Assembly: GCF_000338875.1 (NCBI RefSeq)
Contig: NZ_AOMO01000002.1
Coordinates: 1 to 64,000, forward strand
DNA length: 64,000 bases
Source of the DNA: Vibrio mimicus CAIM 602
Lineage (GTDB): Bacteria; Pseudomonadota; Gammaproteobacteria; Enterobacterales; Vibrionaceae
Reading direction: 5' to 3'
Shown here: one piece after another, positions 27,157 through 36,939 of the stretch
Layout: every line of letters starts with the position of its first letter
Position numbering within the stretch: the first letter of the stretch is position 1
Notes under the pieces: model-generated
Databases searched by the model: none
What the model saw: only the letters and a program-made list of their open reading frames with translations
What the model was told of the DNA's origin: nothing
Translations under genes and position numbers: made by a program

Positions 27157-27828
27157 GTTCATATCCTTTTATTTTTGTGTTGTAGGGCTCACCAGGAGGT
27201 TTTGCCGTATTTCGCCATTTATGATCAGAAAAAAACGCGCTCGACTCATCCTCCTAATCCCTACGCCCTCGATATTATGGCGTATTTTCGTGATCTCCAT
27301 CGGTTGATGTGAGCGAGCTAAATCACAAAAAGTAGGTTTGATGTGATCCTACTCAACTTATCCGCCCTCAATAATTTGAACTGGATCTAACTACGCCTTA
27401 ATGCCCCTCCTCCACCTCCTCCTCACCTACTCCCCCTACAAAAAAATGGATGAGGAGGATGTACAGATTGCCCCTTTCACACAAACTGAATGTATCCCAA
27501 AGAGGATGGTAAGAGCCTTTCCAGTTCACGGTTTGTGGCTGGTTCCACCGCCAAGTAAGTTGTCGATATAAAGTCATGTTTGTGGTGTAAGCATTACGGG
27601 AGAGACATGATTTTGTGTAGGGGGAAACAACTTACTTTTCGCGGCAGACGGGTGAATGGCTTCATAGCCGGAGCGTTCACCCTTTCTTTTCTTACTCAAT
27701 AAGGCGGCGCAGCCAATGAAACCACATGATGTGGTTCACCTTATCCAATTCCTACTGTTATTGCGTGCACAACAATTCATATAATGAGCCGCGATAATGA
27801 TTAAAAATCTTGATCGAGGACGAGCTAG
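27157..27828. promoter_or_regulatory. malE-malK divergent control region
   Basis: 672 bases without a gene. MalT-box-like G/A-rich motifs (consensus GGGGATGAGG) are clustered. On the plus strand there is GGATGAGG at 27448-27455. On the minus strand there are GGAGGATGAG at 27245-27254 and several GGTGAGGAGG-like copies in 27404-27436. A CRP-like site TGTGA-N6-TCAAC lies at 27342-27357. A two-tier hairpin in the malK leader (27650-27682) is followed by a T/C-rich tail. The layout matches the MalT/CRP-controlled malEFG-malK region of E. coli. Confidence 0.65.
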
Positions 27829-28950
27829 ATGGCGAGTGTCACGTTAAAAAATGTATGTAAAGCTTATGGCGATGTGCTGATTTCCAAGAATGTCGACCTA
27901 GAGATTCAAGAAGGCGAATTCGTGGTATTCGTAGGTCCTTCAGGTTGTGGTAAATCCACTCTGCTGCGCTGTATCGCAGGTTTAGAGGACATTACGTCTG
28001 GCGACCTGTACATCGGTGAGCAGCGCATGAATGATGTGGAACCTTCCAAACGCGGTGTCGGCATGGTATTCCAGTCTTACGCGCTTTACCCGCACCTCAA
28101 TTTGTACGACAACATGTCATTTGGCCTTAAGCTCTCCAAAGCCGATAAAAGCGAGATCAAAAAACGCGTTGACCATGCGGCGGAAATTCTGCAACTGAGT
28201 CACCTGCTCGATCGTCAACCCAAAGCGCTTTCCGGTGGTCAACGCCAGCGTGTAGCCATTGGCCGGACTCTGGTTTCACAGCCCAACGTATTCCTGCTGG
28301 ATGAGCCGCTATCCAACCTTGATGCCGCTTTGCGCGTACAAATGCGCTCAGAAATTACCAAACTGCAACGTAAACTGGGCTGCACCATGATTTACGTTAC
28401 CCATGACCAAGTGGAAGCCATGACCATGGCGGACAAAATTGTGGTGTTGGATGCGGGTTTTGTCTCGCAAGTTGGCAAGCCGCTGGAGCTGTACCACTAC
28501 CCACAAAACCGCTTTGTTGCAGGGTTTATTGGCTCACCTAAGATGAACTTTATGAGCGTGTTCATTGAAGCGGTTGAGAATGATCGCGTACAAGTTCAGC
28601 TTTCCAATGGCACCACATTCTGGATCCCAGTCGACGGTACAACCGTGACTCGCGGAGAACGTATGTCGCTCGGCATTCGCCCTGAACATTTGGTTGAAGC
28701 AGAGCATGGCGATGCCAAAATTGAAGGCAAAGTGATGATCGTTGAGAAGCTGGGGAACGAAACCCAAGTGTATATGAACCTGAAGGGTTCAGATTCTGAC
28801 GTGATCTACCGCCAGCCAGACACACTCGATGTCGAAACCGGCGATACGCTCACCATTGGCATTCCCGCACATCGCTGCCATCTATTCCACAGTGATGGCC
28901 GTGCTTGCCGCCGTTTACACAAAGAAAAAGGCGTCGATTTCGAGATCTAA
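27829..28950 (+). CDS. malK: Maltose transporter ATPase MalK
   Basis: A 373-residue ATPase that powers MalFG. Walker A is GPSGCGKST, the signature LSGGQRQR, Walker [13 protein letters not shown], and the switch histidine is in VTHDQ. The C-terminal regulatory domain (about 235-373) includes GIRPEHL. In E. coli this domain binds MalT and unphosphorylated EIIA-Glc. It is divergent from malEFG and has its own terminator. Confidence 0.96.
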   Translation: MASVTLKNVCKAYGDVLISKNVDLEIQEGEFVVFVGPSGCGKSTLLRCIAGLEDITSGDLYIGEQRMNDVEPSKRGVGMVFQSYALYPHLNLYDNMSFGLKLSKADKSEIKKRVDHAAEILQLSHLLDRQPKALSGGQRQRVAIGRTLVSQPNVFLLDEPLSNLDAALRVQMRSEITKLQRKLGCTMIYVTHDQVEAMTMADKIVVLDAGFVSQVGKPLELYHYPQNRFVAGFIGSPKMNFMSVFIEAVENDRVQVQLSNGTTFWIPVDGTTVTRGERMSLGIRPEHLVEAEHGDAKIEGKVMIVEKLGNETQVYMNLKGSDSDVIYRQPDTLDVETGDTLTIGIPAHRCHLFHSDGRACRRLHKEKGVDFEI

Positions 28951-28972
28951 CCTCAGCACCTTTACTTGCTAG

Positions 28973-28998
28973 GCCCTCTTAACTTGAGAGGGCTTTTT
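28973..28998 (+). terminator. Terminator after malK
   Basis: GCCCTCT (28973-28979) pairs with AGAGGGC (28987-28993), followed by five T. Confidence 0.92.
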
Positions 28999-29137
28999 CT
29001 TTCTGCCAGTCCGAGGCCTAAGCCGTTCACTCGCCGCCTAATTTTGCAATAAATTGATGTTATACCTCTTGTGAATACGCCCTCTCTTCCTCTATGGTCT
29101 AAAAGTCGAGAGACTCAAACATCAGTTAGGTAATTAC

Positions 29138-29659
29138 ATGAACAGTCAGTTAACGCTCAGAGCATTAGAACGTGGCGACTTACGCTTCATCCATAATCTG
29201 AATAACAACCGCAACATCATGTCGTATTGGTTTGAAGAACCTTACGAGTCATTTGATGAGCTTGAAGAACTCTATAACAAACACATTCACGACAACGCAG
29301 AACGGCGCTTTGTGGTCGAAGATGGCAATAAAAACCTGATTGGCTTAGTCGAGCTGATAGAAATCGACTACATTCACCGCAGCGCTGAATTTCAGATCAT
29401 CATTGCGCCAGAGTATCAAGGCAAAGGTTTTGCGCGCACTCTGATTAACCGTGCGTTGGATTACTCCTTTACTATCCTCAATCTGCACAAAATCTATTTG
29501 CATGTCGCGGTGGAAAACCCCAAAGCGGTACATCTGTATGAAGAGTGCGGATTTGTTGAAGAAGGCCACTTAGTCGAAGAGTTTTTCATCAACGGCCGTT
29601 ACCAAGATGTTAAGAGAATGTATATACTACAAAATAAGTACTTAAATAAAAGCGAGTAA
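29138..29659 (+). CDS. speG: Spermidine N1-acetyltransferase SpeG
   Basis: A 173-residue GNAT enzyme that acetylates spermidine and spermine with acetyl-CoA. The CoA-binding motif reads APEYQGKGFARTLINRA. The typical acidic allosteric-site region is near the N-terminus (RNIMSYWFEEPYESFDELEE). The sequence matches V. cholerae SpeG (VCA0947), known as a dodecamer. rof follows after 4 bases, suggesting one transcript. Confidence 0.95.
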   Translation: MNSQLTLRALERGDLRFIHNLNNNRNIMSYWFEEPYESFDELEELYNKHIHDNAERRFVVEDGNKNLIGLVELIEIDYIHRSAEFQIIIAPEYQGKGFARTLINRALDYSFTILNLHKIYLHVAVENPKAVHLYEECGFVEEGHLVEEFFINGRYQDVKRMYILQNKYLNKSE

Positions 29660-29663
29660 AAAC

Positions 29664-29909
29664 ATGGTTAGCTGCAGTCAATACGATTACATTGAACTGG
29701 CCTGTTTGTTCCATCTGCCAGTCAAATTGACAATGAAAAATGGTGAGGTGTACTACGGTGTCGCGTCCGATACCCAGCGTAATAGCCAAAAGCAGGAATG
29801 CATTGAACTTCGTGGTGAAGAAGAGACGTGGTTGCTCGAAACTGGGCAGTTAAGTTCAATGGAAGCCTTAAGTGAACAGCCCCATTTCTCTGTTATTCAT
29901 TTCAAATAA
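29664..29909 (+). CDS. rof: Rho-binding antiterminator Rof (YaeO-like)
   Basis: An 81-residue Rof/YaeO protein (MVSCSQYDYIELACLFHLPV, KLTMKNGEVYYGVASDT). Rof binds the RNA-binding surface of Rho and blocks Rho-dependent termination. It is co-transcribed with speG (4-base gap), an odd pairing of polyamine acetylation with Rho inhibition. Confidence 0.88.
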   Translation: MVSCSQYDYIELACLFHLPVKLTMKNGEVYYGVASDTQRNSQKQECIELRGEEETWLLETGQLSSMEALSEQPHFSVIHFK

Positions 29910-29925
29910 CCCACGTTGAACGATA

Positions 29926-29960
29926 CAAGGCAGCACGGCTGTGACGAGCTGCCTTGTGTT
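29926..29960 (+). terminator. Terminator after rof
   Basis: CAAGGCAGC (29926-29934) pairs with GCTGCCTTG (29948-29956), followed by TGTTTT. Confidence 0.8.
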
Positions 29961-30008
29961 TTATATTCGGATGACTTGGTGTTGCCGCTTCAAGCCGTTT
30001 GTGGATGG

Positions 30009-30617
30009 TTAATTAGCAATATCTAGTTTATTACCACTTACCCCATTGGTACGAAACCAACCCGCGATACTCACACGGTCTGCATGTGCTTCTAGCACTT
30101 CATGAGGAAAACGCTCAGAGAGAAACACCACCAAACGCCCCGCCACTGGAGCTAATGTTTCAATCCAGTTGTCCTGCAAATCGTAGATTTTCAGCTCACC
30201 GCCATCGGCTGGCGTCCACTGTTCATTGAGGTAAAACACTGTGGTTAATTTGCGGTTTTCGTTGCCTCGGAAAGAATCGAGATGCTTAAGATAGAAGTCA
30301 CCCGCCTCATATTTCGCGAAGTGCGCTTCGTACTCAAAAAGCCCCAAAAAGAAATGGCGATTCACTTCACGCCGGATCTGCTCCATCCGTTCTAAGTAGT
30401 CTTGGATAGGTTGCCCCATCGAAAGATCTAACCACTGGATTTTGTCACTGCGAATATCCGTTGCGCGTTGTGTCTCCTCGTTTCTTCCAATGCGCGCCCG
30501 TTTCCAATGTTCAGGAACACACTCTCGTAGTGCTTGCACTTCTTGTGGGTTCAAAAAATCGTCCCACACATACCAACCTCGGTCTGCAATTGCATCCATT
30601 AATGCGTCTAACGCCAT
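30009..30617 (-). CDS. 2OG-Fe(II) oxygenase, prolyl-4-hydroxylase-like
   Basis: A 202-residue oxygenase of the double-stranded beta-helix type. The iron ligands are H112 and D114 (in YLKHLDSFRG) and H172 (in ERFPHEV). R181 (in HADRVSIAGWFR) would bind 2-oxoglutarate. It resembles bacterial prolyl hydroxylases that can act on EF-Tu, but the substrate here is not known. The ATG at 30617 is preferred, with GTGAGA upstream; a GTG at 30626 is an alternative. Confidence 0.85.
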   Translation of the reverse strand: MALDALMDAIADRGWYVWDDFLNPQEVQALRECVPEHWKRARIGRNEETQRATDIRSDKIQWLDLSMGQPIQDYLERMEQIRREVNRHFFLGLFEYEAHFAKYEAGDFYLKHLDSFRGNENRKLTTVFYLNEQWTPADGGELKIYDLQDNWIETLAPVAGRLVVFLSERFPHEVLEAHADRVSIAGWFRTNGVSGNKLDIAN

Positions 30618-30840
30618 GATTCTCACTACATGAACAATAAGATGCGCGTTATATCTGGCTTACTTGCGCTCAGCAATTCGAGTTATTAATCTCCAAGATC
30701 AATAATCCTGATGGATGAAGCATTCTTACCGATAACAAGAACACTTGTCGGTACGATTTTAGTTCACCATTACAAATAGGAACTTCACACCCGCTTCACA
30801 ATCAAACCCACATCACAACGAAATTAACGAAGGAAATCCT

Positions 30841-31161
30841 ATGATTGTTACTACTACTCCAAATGTCGAAGGTAAACGCATTGTCCGCTACTGCGGTGTG
30901 ATTGCTGGCGAAGCCATCCTCGGTGCCAACATTTTTAAAGATCTGTTCGCTGGAATCCGCGATATTGTTGGCGGCCGTTCCGGAACCTATGAGCGTGAAT
31001 TAGAAAAAGCCCGCGCGATGGCGCTGGAAGAACTGCAACAGCAAGCAGCTGCTTTGGGGGCAAACGCGGTAGTCGGTATCGATTTAGATTACGAAACCTT
31101 TGGTAAAACCAATGGTATGTTGATGGTTTCAATCAGTGGTACAGCAGTCGTTGTGGAATAA
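30841..31161 (+). CDS. YbjQ/UPF0145 family protein
   Basis: A 106-residue protein with the YbjQ pattern ([20 protein letters not shown], then [20 protein letters not shown]). The family forms pentamers of unknown function. GAAGGAAATCC precedes the ATG and a terminator follows. Confidence 0.88.
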   Translation: MIVTTTPNVEGKRIVRYCGVIAGEAILGANIFKDLFAGIRDIVGGRSGTYERELEKARAMALEELQQQAAALGANAVVGIDLDYETFGKTNGMLMVSISGTAVVVE

Positions 31162-31193
31162 ACCAGACAACTGATTAACGCTAGATAACAAAT

Positions 31194-31214
31194 AAGGCAG
31201 CATTACGCTGCCTT
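31194..31214 (+). terminator. Terminator after ybjQ-like gene
   Basis: AAGGCAGC (31194-31201) pairs with GCTGCCTT (31207-31214), followed by GTTTGTT. It lies between two convergent genes. Confidence 0.75.
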
Positions 31215-31274
31215 GTTTGTTATAGCGAGATTCTTACTGCTTAGCATTGCAAGTCACAAAGGATAGACCAAAGA

Positions 31275-31949
31275 TTAGGAATTGACTTCCTCAATGCCAA
31301 TGTTGTTTTTCGCCCAAATCAATGCCTGCAAACGATTTTTGGCGTTAATTTTTTTGAACACATTATGCAGATGTGTTTTTACTGTATTTTCGCTAACAAA
31401 GAGTTTATCTGCGATTTCAATGTTCGATGCACCACTGCCGAGTAACTTGATAATTTGCTGTTCTCTTTTAGTCAGTTTTGCGTACATTTGTGAGGTAACG
31501 ACGGAATTACCTGCGCGATAATGAAGGATATATTCCTGAGCTAACTTTCGTGTGAGCCACATTTCATCAAGCAATACTTTACTCATGCCTTTGATGAGCG
31601 TATCCATATCATCATCAATATAAAATACCCCAGCAAGATTATTCCATTTGAAGAGTAATTTATGTTCGATGTTCTGGGGGCAATTAATAATTACCTCTTT
31701 AGCATCAGGACAACAGATATGTTTAAACGAGCTGTAGTCGGTCAAAACATCATCTGAGATACGAGAATAATCAATCATCAACATCTCGATATTTCGGCTT
31801 TCTGGTTTATTTTCCTCAAGCCATAATTCCGAAAATGGTGTGATATCTAGCGCTACGGGAAGTTTCGATTCCAACGCTTCTTTCAACAATCTGGACTGCA
31901 TACAAACATCAGAAAGCAATCTAACGTTTAGTTTGTTCCCTTCTTTCAT
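31275..31949 (-). CDS. vpsT: Biofilm regulator VpsT
   Basis: A 224-residue LuxR/FixJ/CsgD-type regulator. The N-terminal receiver-like domain lacks the usual phosphorylation logic. It binds c-di-GMP through W131-L-T-R134, exactly the known VpsT motif. The C-terminal helix-turn-helix is KLTKREQQIIKLLGSGASNI, EIADKLFVSENTVKTHLHNV. With c-di-GMP it dimerises and activates vps exopolysaccharide and matrix genes and lowers motility. GGAGGGG precedes the ATG. Confidence 0.97.
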   Translation of the reverse strand: MKEGNKLNVRLLSDVCMQSRLLKEALESKLPVALDITPFSELWLEENKPESRNIEMLMIDYSRISDDVLTDYSSFKHICCPDAKEVIINCPQNIEHKLLFKWNNLAGVFYIDDDMDTLIKGMSKVLLDEMWLTRKLAQEYILHYRAGNSVVTSQMYAKLTKREQQIIKLLGSGASNIEIADKLFVSENTVKTHLHNVFKKINAKNRLQALIWAKNNIGIEEVNS

Positions 31950-32455
31950 TTCACCCCTCCTAACACATCAAGGCTAACATGAGTAAAACTAACGTTAAGA
32001 AAAGCTAAGTCAATGTTCAGAAATTAAGAAAAACGTTTAACTCGACGAAATGAAAAATTTAATCTGTACAATTCATAAGGTTAAGACTTTTTCTCAATAT
32101 TAAGAATATTAATAGTGAATTTAACTATATTTGCCAGATATAAACCATGTTGCTTAAAAAATGTGCATCAAATAAGCATTGAGGTTCTTATTAATTTGAA
32201 TCTACCGAGGTATGTGACAGGATCCTAACACCCAACAACAATCACAAGTCATTAACATTTATTCTATATTCGGCTTCTGTTAATATAAATTTTTGCGACT
32301 CAGTTTGAATAATGAATTGAGAGTGCCTTGCAATAAGCAGTAGACATCATTTACACAATCGGTCTGTTTATCTTTATTTCAATCCCAAAAATAAGCCGTC
32401 CAAGTTGGTGTAAAAAATGCTCAATCCATTGGACTGAGCATTGTTACTATAAGGA
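31950..32455. promoter_or_regulatory. vpsT upstream region
   Basis: 506 A+T-rich bases without a gene. The right end (32412-32442) is the terminator of the DUF1254 gene. The remainder should hold the vpsT promoter. From published work VpsR, VpsT and HapR act on it. I could not assign individual sites by eye. Confidence 0.5.
32412..32442 (-). terminator. Terminator after DUF1254/DUF1214 gene
   Basis: AATGCTCA (32416-32423) pairs with TGAGCATT (32435-32442). On the minus strand six T follow. Confidence 0.85.
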
Positions 32456-33793
32456 CTACTTCGCTTTAACGGTGGCAGGCATTTGATATTTACCGCTCTG
32501 AATATCGGCATCTGGCCCATACAAACGCAGGACGTTGTAGAACGGCTTGTTCGGGATCGGAAGGAAATTACTATCGTTTTCTCTACCTTTCGTATCAGAA
32601 CTCATGTAAATCGTGTAATAACCGTCAGCATCAGGTTTTAGCGTACGGTCACCACGGCTATGACGATTCATGGCATTTTTTTCCATCAAGCGCGTATCAT
32701 TGGCATACGTCGTCACAGACCAAAATTCACTGGTGTTAGGGGCTTTAAAACGCATCACATAATCATGCTTAGAGCCATCGAGGATATCTCCGTCAGAATC
32801 CGCAACCGCTTGGCGGTAGCTCGCTTCGACAGGTGGTAATCCCCACTGACCAATCAATGTGCCTTCGGCAAACTCATCACGAGCACCTGTACCTAAGCTT
32901 TCACGCGTACCCAACAGTTTGCGTGAATCGACAATTTTGGGCGCTAATTGAAGCAAATGCTCCATTCCTGCTTTTTCACCTATTTTAGCGAGTTCAAGCT
33001 GCTTCTCAGTGAAATCATATTTACAGGCTTCAATACCAATGGGTTTGTATTGCTCGACCCACATATTATCAGCGTCAGCCATGCTGCCGTCGCACAGCAT
33101 AAAGTTAACTCGTTCAAGCCATGAAGTATTGTTCACATCCGGAAATTTACGCTCAACCGGCTTCGGCCCATTTTCACCTAGGTATTCAGATAAAGTGCGC
33201 AGCGTCCATTGATCCATGTAGTTCAATGCCACTTTTTCGTCTTCTTTACCTACCGCCATAATACGGCCCATGAGCTTAACTAAGTTACTCTCGACACGAA
33301 TCACTTTATCAACCGAAGCCGGAACTTCACCTTGCCAAGATTGGGATGCGAACATGTAACGCCCGCCTTTGGTACCTTGAGTACGTGAGCCAATCATTGC
33401 ATTGGTGTAATGCCCCATGTCCATGGTGTGCAGAATCCAATATCGTCCTTCATCCATATCAGGAACACTGACGATGACTGGCTCAGCTGCCACATCAAGC
33501 CAGCCCATGACATGTAAAGTGTCGTTGTTGATCGTTACGTGATCAGTATAAGTATCGTCAGCAATGTGGCGGATATTCTGAAAACGGTTTAGTGGGTAGT
33601 CTTTTTCTACCACAGTACGGTAGAAGAACTTGTAGGCTTCGTCGATTGAATAGCCATAAATGTAGGCATTCTTGGCCAATTCAACATCCGATTGACTCGC
33701 AGCCATCGCGCCGTTGCCAACAAACATACCTACACCAAAGAGACCAATTCCTAGTGCAGCGGTGAGTGTTTTCGTTCTCGTTGTCATTTTCAT
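32456..33793 (-). CDS. Exported DUF1254/DUF1214 protein
   Basis: A 445-residue protein with a signal peptide (cleavage after GAMAA). The N-terminal DUF1254 part (VELAKNAYIYGYSIDEAYKF, NNDTLHVMGWLDVAAEPVIV) is followed by a C-terminal DUF1214 part (FWSVTTYANDTRLMEKNAMN; NFLPIPNKPFYNVLRLYGP). This family is widespread and functionally undefined, and is sometimes called an ATP synthase subunit-like fold. A divergent LysR regulator starts 135 bases away and probably controls it. Confidence 0.83.
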   Translation of the reverse strand: MKMTTRTKTLTAALGIGLFGVGMFVGNGAMAASQSDVELAKNAYIYGYSIDEAYKFFYRTVVEKDYPLNRFQNIRHIADDTYTDHVTINNDTLHVMGWLDVAAEPVIVSVPDMDEGRYWILHTMDMGHYTNAMIGSRTQGTKGGRYMFASQSWQGEVPASVDKVIRVESNLVKLMGRIMAVGKEDEKVALNYMDQWTLRTLSEYLGENGPKPVERKFPDVNNTSWLERVNFMLCDGSMADADNMWVEQYKPIGIEACKYDFTEKQLELAKIGEKAGMEHLLQLAPKIVDSRKLLGTRESLGTGARDEFAEGTLIGQWGLPPVEASYRQAVADSDGDILDGSKHDYVMRFKAPNTSEFWSVTTYANDTRLMEKNAMNRHSRGDRTLKPDADGYYTIYMSSDTKGRENDSNFLPIPNKPFYNVLRLYGPDADIQSGKYQMPATVKAK

Positions 33794-33928
33794 CTTAAAA
33801 CCTACCTAGTGATTGTGTTGTTGGCACTAGAATAGGGCTTCTTTACTTATACTTTAAATGACCATTAGGTATTTAGATAATATCAAATGTGATATGGTGA
33901 TTTGGCATATTCATACTGAGATAACTCT

Positions 33929-34849
33929 GTGGCGAATTTTGATTACAACTTATTAAAAGTCCTAACCGCTTTGCTCGAAACTCAAAGTACTACGCTTACA
34001 GCAGAGCGACTTTCCACCAGCCAACCAGCGGTAAGTCGTTCTTTAAGAAAGCTAAGAGAACTGCTCGGTGACGATTTATTAGTAAGAAGTGGCGGACAAA
34101 TGGCGCTAACGCCTAAAGCTGAGTCACTCAAAAACCCATTGAATGACCTCATTCATGCCATTGAACAACTGGTTGAACAGTCCACAGAATTTGATCCCCA
34201 AACGCTACAGATCGATTTACGCATTGCAATGAACAGCTCCATCGGCCAATGGTTTGCAGCCCCTCTCAGCCAGGCTTTGGCAGAGAAAGCGCCCTTAGTA
34301 AATCTCACCATTGAAGACTGGACAGAAAACACACCCAATAAAATTGAAAATGGTGAAATTCTGTTTGGAATAAACTATTTCCCCATGGATTTACCGAAAC
34401 ACTTTGTACAAAGAAAAGGCGGCAGAGATCATTTCGGAATTGCCTGTCGGGCTGACCATCCACACGCAGGTCAGTTATTAACGCTGAGTGATGTCCAAAA
34501 ATATCCGTTTGCCGTACACATCATCAAAGATTGGAACGAAAAAGAGCAGCATATTTCCAAACTTCTCAGACCTTTTGATATCCAACCTAGAATTCAATTA
34601 CGAACAACTCACATTAATGTCATTCTCGATGCGATTAAACAAAGAGACTTACTGTTCCCTTGCTCGCAATATTTAATTCGGCAATTAGATGCAAGCTATA
34701 CAAGCTTGGAAGCGGATGAAGCCTTCCCTAAATTGGAGGGATACTTCTGCTACATCTATGGGGTGAAATGGCGCAATACCCCGCTGATACAGTGGCTTGA
34801 AAGTACAATTTGTGAATTGATGCAGTCGCTCGGTATTCACTCAAATTAA
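33929..34849 (+). CDS. LysR-family regulator
   Basis: A 306-residue LysR protein. The N-terminal winged helix reads STTLTAERLSTSQPAVSRSL, with LRELLGDDLLVRSGGQMALT. A substrate-binding domain follows. The GTG start has GAG 8 bases upstream. It is divergent from the DUF1254/DUF1214 gene and is probably its regulator. The DNA of this pair appears more A+T-rich than the flanks, which could mean acquisition (visual impression only). Confidence 0.85.
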   Translation: MANFDYNLLKVLTALLETQSTTLTAERLSTSQPAVSRSLRKLRELLGDDLLVRSGGQMALTPKAESLKNPLNDLIHAIEQLVEQSTEFDPQTLQIDLRIAMNSSIGQWFAAPLSQALAEKAPLVNLTIEDWTENTPNKIENGEILFGINYFPMDLPKHFVQRKGGRDHFGIACRADHPHAGQLLTLSDVQKYPFAVHIIKDWNEKEQHISKLLRPFDIQPRIQLRTTHINVILDAIKQRDLLFPCSQYLIRQLDASYTSLEADEAFPKLEGYFCYIYGVKWRNTPLIQWLESTICELMQSLGIHSN

Positions 34850-35038
34850 AACGTGAAACTGGGTTTTCAACATATTTAATCTCACCAGACATCACCCGCT
34901 GAAGCTGTGCTTTACTCGACCAATAAGCATTAAGCAGGTTGCATACAAGAAATCGATGTTTTTATAAGACGCCAATCGCAGCTCATATACTTTATGCATA
35001 GTAAACTCCATGCTCTTACACCGTACATGGAGGTTATT

Positions 35039-35965
35039 ATGCCTGGTGCTTTTGCTCATATCACAGCGGTCAATGTGGCTTCTGCCAACAAGGCTCTACA
35101 AAAGTTAAACATGCCTCAGAGCGCGAGAAAGGCTTTAGCTCAAAATAAAAGGTACTTGGAGCTAGGTTGTGTCAGCCCGGACTACCCTTATCTCGCCATT
35201 ATGAATTCTGCACAAAATAAATGGGCAGATAAAATGCACTACAACGATGTTGGCAAGCTGATCAATGCTCTCATTCAACAAGTTAAAGCTGTAGAGGGCG
35301 AACACTCAGCGAAAACCTTCGCTTGGTTATGTGGCTTTGTGGCGCATGTGGCGGCGGATATTACGATTCATCCCGTTGTGGAACTGAAAGTTGGCCCTTA
35401 TGCGCAAAACGCTAAAGACCACAGGATCTGTGAAATGAACCAGGATGCCTATATCTGGCCAACGAGAATGCAGCTTGGGGATCTTGGTTTTGCAGATCGA
35501 GTAAAGGACAACATCGGCAGCTGTGTAAACAGTGATGACGACAGCCAACTAGATCAGATTATCCGCAATCTCTGGTGCACAGCCCTTTCCATGGTTTATC
35601 CAGAGTACGCCGAAGAATGCCAGCCAGACGTTAACGCATGGCACAAAGGTTTCCAAACGGTTGTCGATGCGGCGGAAGAGTCACATCGATTATTCCCATG
35701 GGCTCGGCATGTGGCCTCAGGACAAGGGTTAACTTACCCACTTCAAGATGAAGTCAAATCTGTTTATATCGAGAACTTAGAAACGCCCGATGGCCTTAAA
35801 CATTACGATGAGATCTTTGATAAGGCGGTCAAAACAATCCAGTTGTTTTGGGAAAAAACCGCATCTTGCGTTTATGAAGATCACAATACGGACTTTTTCA
35901 AAAATTGGAATTTAGATACTGGCCGCTGCGAAGACGGACAACTTACTGCTTGGGGGAATCTATGA
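35039..35965 (+). CDS. Zinc-dependent phospholipase C-like protein
   Basis: A 308-residue protein starting MPGAFAHITAVNVAS. Histidines and aspartates are spaced as in the zinc-dependent phospholipase C / S1-P1 nuclease fold (FAHIT; GCVSPDYPYL; KMHYNDVG; GFVAHVAADITIHPVVE). It has no obvious signal peptide, so activity and location are uncertain. GGAGG fixes the start; an in-frame extension to 34994 is rejected. Its stop overlaps the start of the lipoprotein gene as ATGA. Confidence 0.75.
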   Translation: MPGAFAHITAVNVASANKALQKLNMPQSARKALAQNKRYLELGCVSPDYPYLAIMNSAQNKWADKMHYNDVGKLINALIQQVKAVEGEHSAKTFAWLCGFVAHVAADITIHPVVELKVGPYAQNAKDHRICEMNQDAYIWPTRMQLGDLGFADRVKDNIGSCVNSDDDSQLDQIIRNLWCTALSMVYPEYAEECQPDVNAWHKGFQTVVDAAEESHRLFPWARHVASGQGLTYPLQDEVKSVYIENLETPDGLKHYDEIFDKAVKTIQLFWEKTASCVYEDHNTDFFKNWNLDTGRCEDGQLTAWGNL

Positions 35966-36390
35966 AATTATTCACGGCTATCGCGTTTCTTCTCACTTTG
36001 ACCTCTTGTGCAACTCAGACCAAATATTCGGATGAAGTCATGTATGACATGGCTTCGGTTTTAAAAGATGTTGCCCAAGCGGTTGATGGTGAACTGAAAT
36101 TTGGAGAAACCCGTGGCTTATCAAACGAAGAGATCATAGTGAAGGCCATGTCTTCAAACCCTAAGTTACTCACTAAGCTTCCCGAGTTGGCTACAGAAGG
36201 AAAGGTTGCTCACTATCGAATTCTTTCTGAATTCCAAGGGGATAATGCGGTAATGTTGATATGTGATGGAGATATCGCATTAATGGAAGATGTTGGCTGC
36301 AACGCCGCATTTGACAAAGTTTACTGGAAATCCCCACAACCAAACACCTGCAACATTACACTTGATGCGGCTGCGATTTGCGCGAATTAG
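35962..36390 (+). CDS. Small lipoprotein
   Basis: A 142-residue protein with a lipoprotein signal (MKLFTAIAFLLTLTSCATQ, lipobox LTSC, Cys15). Four further cysteines in the last third (ICDGD, GCNAAF, TCNITL, AICAN) could form two disulfides in the periplasm. Family not recognised. It overlaps the phospholipase-like gene by 4 bases, so the two are coupled. Confidence 0.8.
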   Translation: MKLFTAIAFLLTLTSCATQTKYSDEVMYDMASVLKDVAQAVDGELKFGETRGLSNEEIIVKAMSSNPKLLTKLPELATEGKVAHYRILSEFQGDNAVMLICDGDIALMEDVGCNAAFDKVYWKSPQPNTCNITLDAAAICAN

Positions 36391-36487
36391 CTTTAGGAAA
36401 GCAACTCATCATCGAAACATGGCAGCTCAATTCGTGTCTGCCATGATGTTAACTGCGTATGACTCAGAACACGTACTTGAGCGCACT

Positions 36488-36766
36488 CTATGTTCTATAA
36501 AGTACCTTAACAACGTGCCAACCAAATTTGGTTTTGACCAGTTGAGGCGTTAACACTTCACCTTGGAAGCAGGCTTTATCAAAGGCTGGAACCATCTGGC
36601 CTTGGCGAAATTCACCCAAGTCACCGCCTTTTTTACCTGAAGGGCAAAGCGAATATTTCTTGGCTAAAACATGAAATTTCGCCCCTTTCTTAAGCTGAGC
36701 CAGAATATCGTCTGCTTGCTCTTTATGTTTGACCAAAATATGCAAAGCTGCCGCGGTACGAGCCAT
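36488..36766 (-). CDS. ppiC: Parvulin peptidyl-prolyl isomerase PpiC
   Basis: A 92-residue single-domain cytosolic parvulin ([54 protein letters not shown]). It catalyses cis-trans isomerisation of peptidyl-prolyl bonds. GGGGG precedes the ATG. Monocistronic. Confidence 0.94.
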   Translation of the reverse strand: MARTAAALHILVKHKEQADDILAQLKKGAKFHVLAKKYSLCPSGKKGGDLGEFRQGQMVPAFDKACFQGEVLTPQLVKTKFGWHVVKVLYRT

Positions 36767-36939
36767 GTTTTCCCCCTGTTTTATCGAGCCGCGTAGTGTA
36801 CCCGATCAACAATAAATGTAAACGCGCGGCTGAGTTCAAAACAAATACAGCGAATATTGGCTAATTTCAGGCCATTCCGTTGCCGATACGGTATTTTCAG
36901 TTAGTATAAGTAATAGTCCGACCAGATAAAGAATGAATT

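Noticed and set aside
27308..27327. CRP site TGTGA...TCACA upstream of malE
   Set aside because: The half sites are 10 bases apart; CRP needs 6. The site at 27342-27357 fits better.
32456..36390. A defence island or mobile block around the DUF1254, LysR and phospholipase-like genes
   Set aside because: No integrase, repeats, attachment site or tRNA was seen; the A+T impression alone is not enough.
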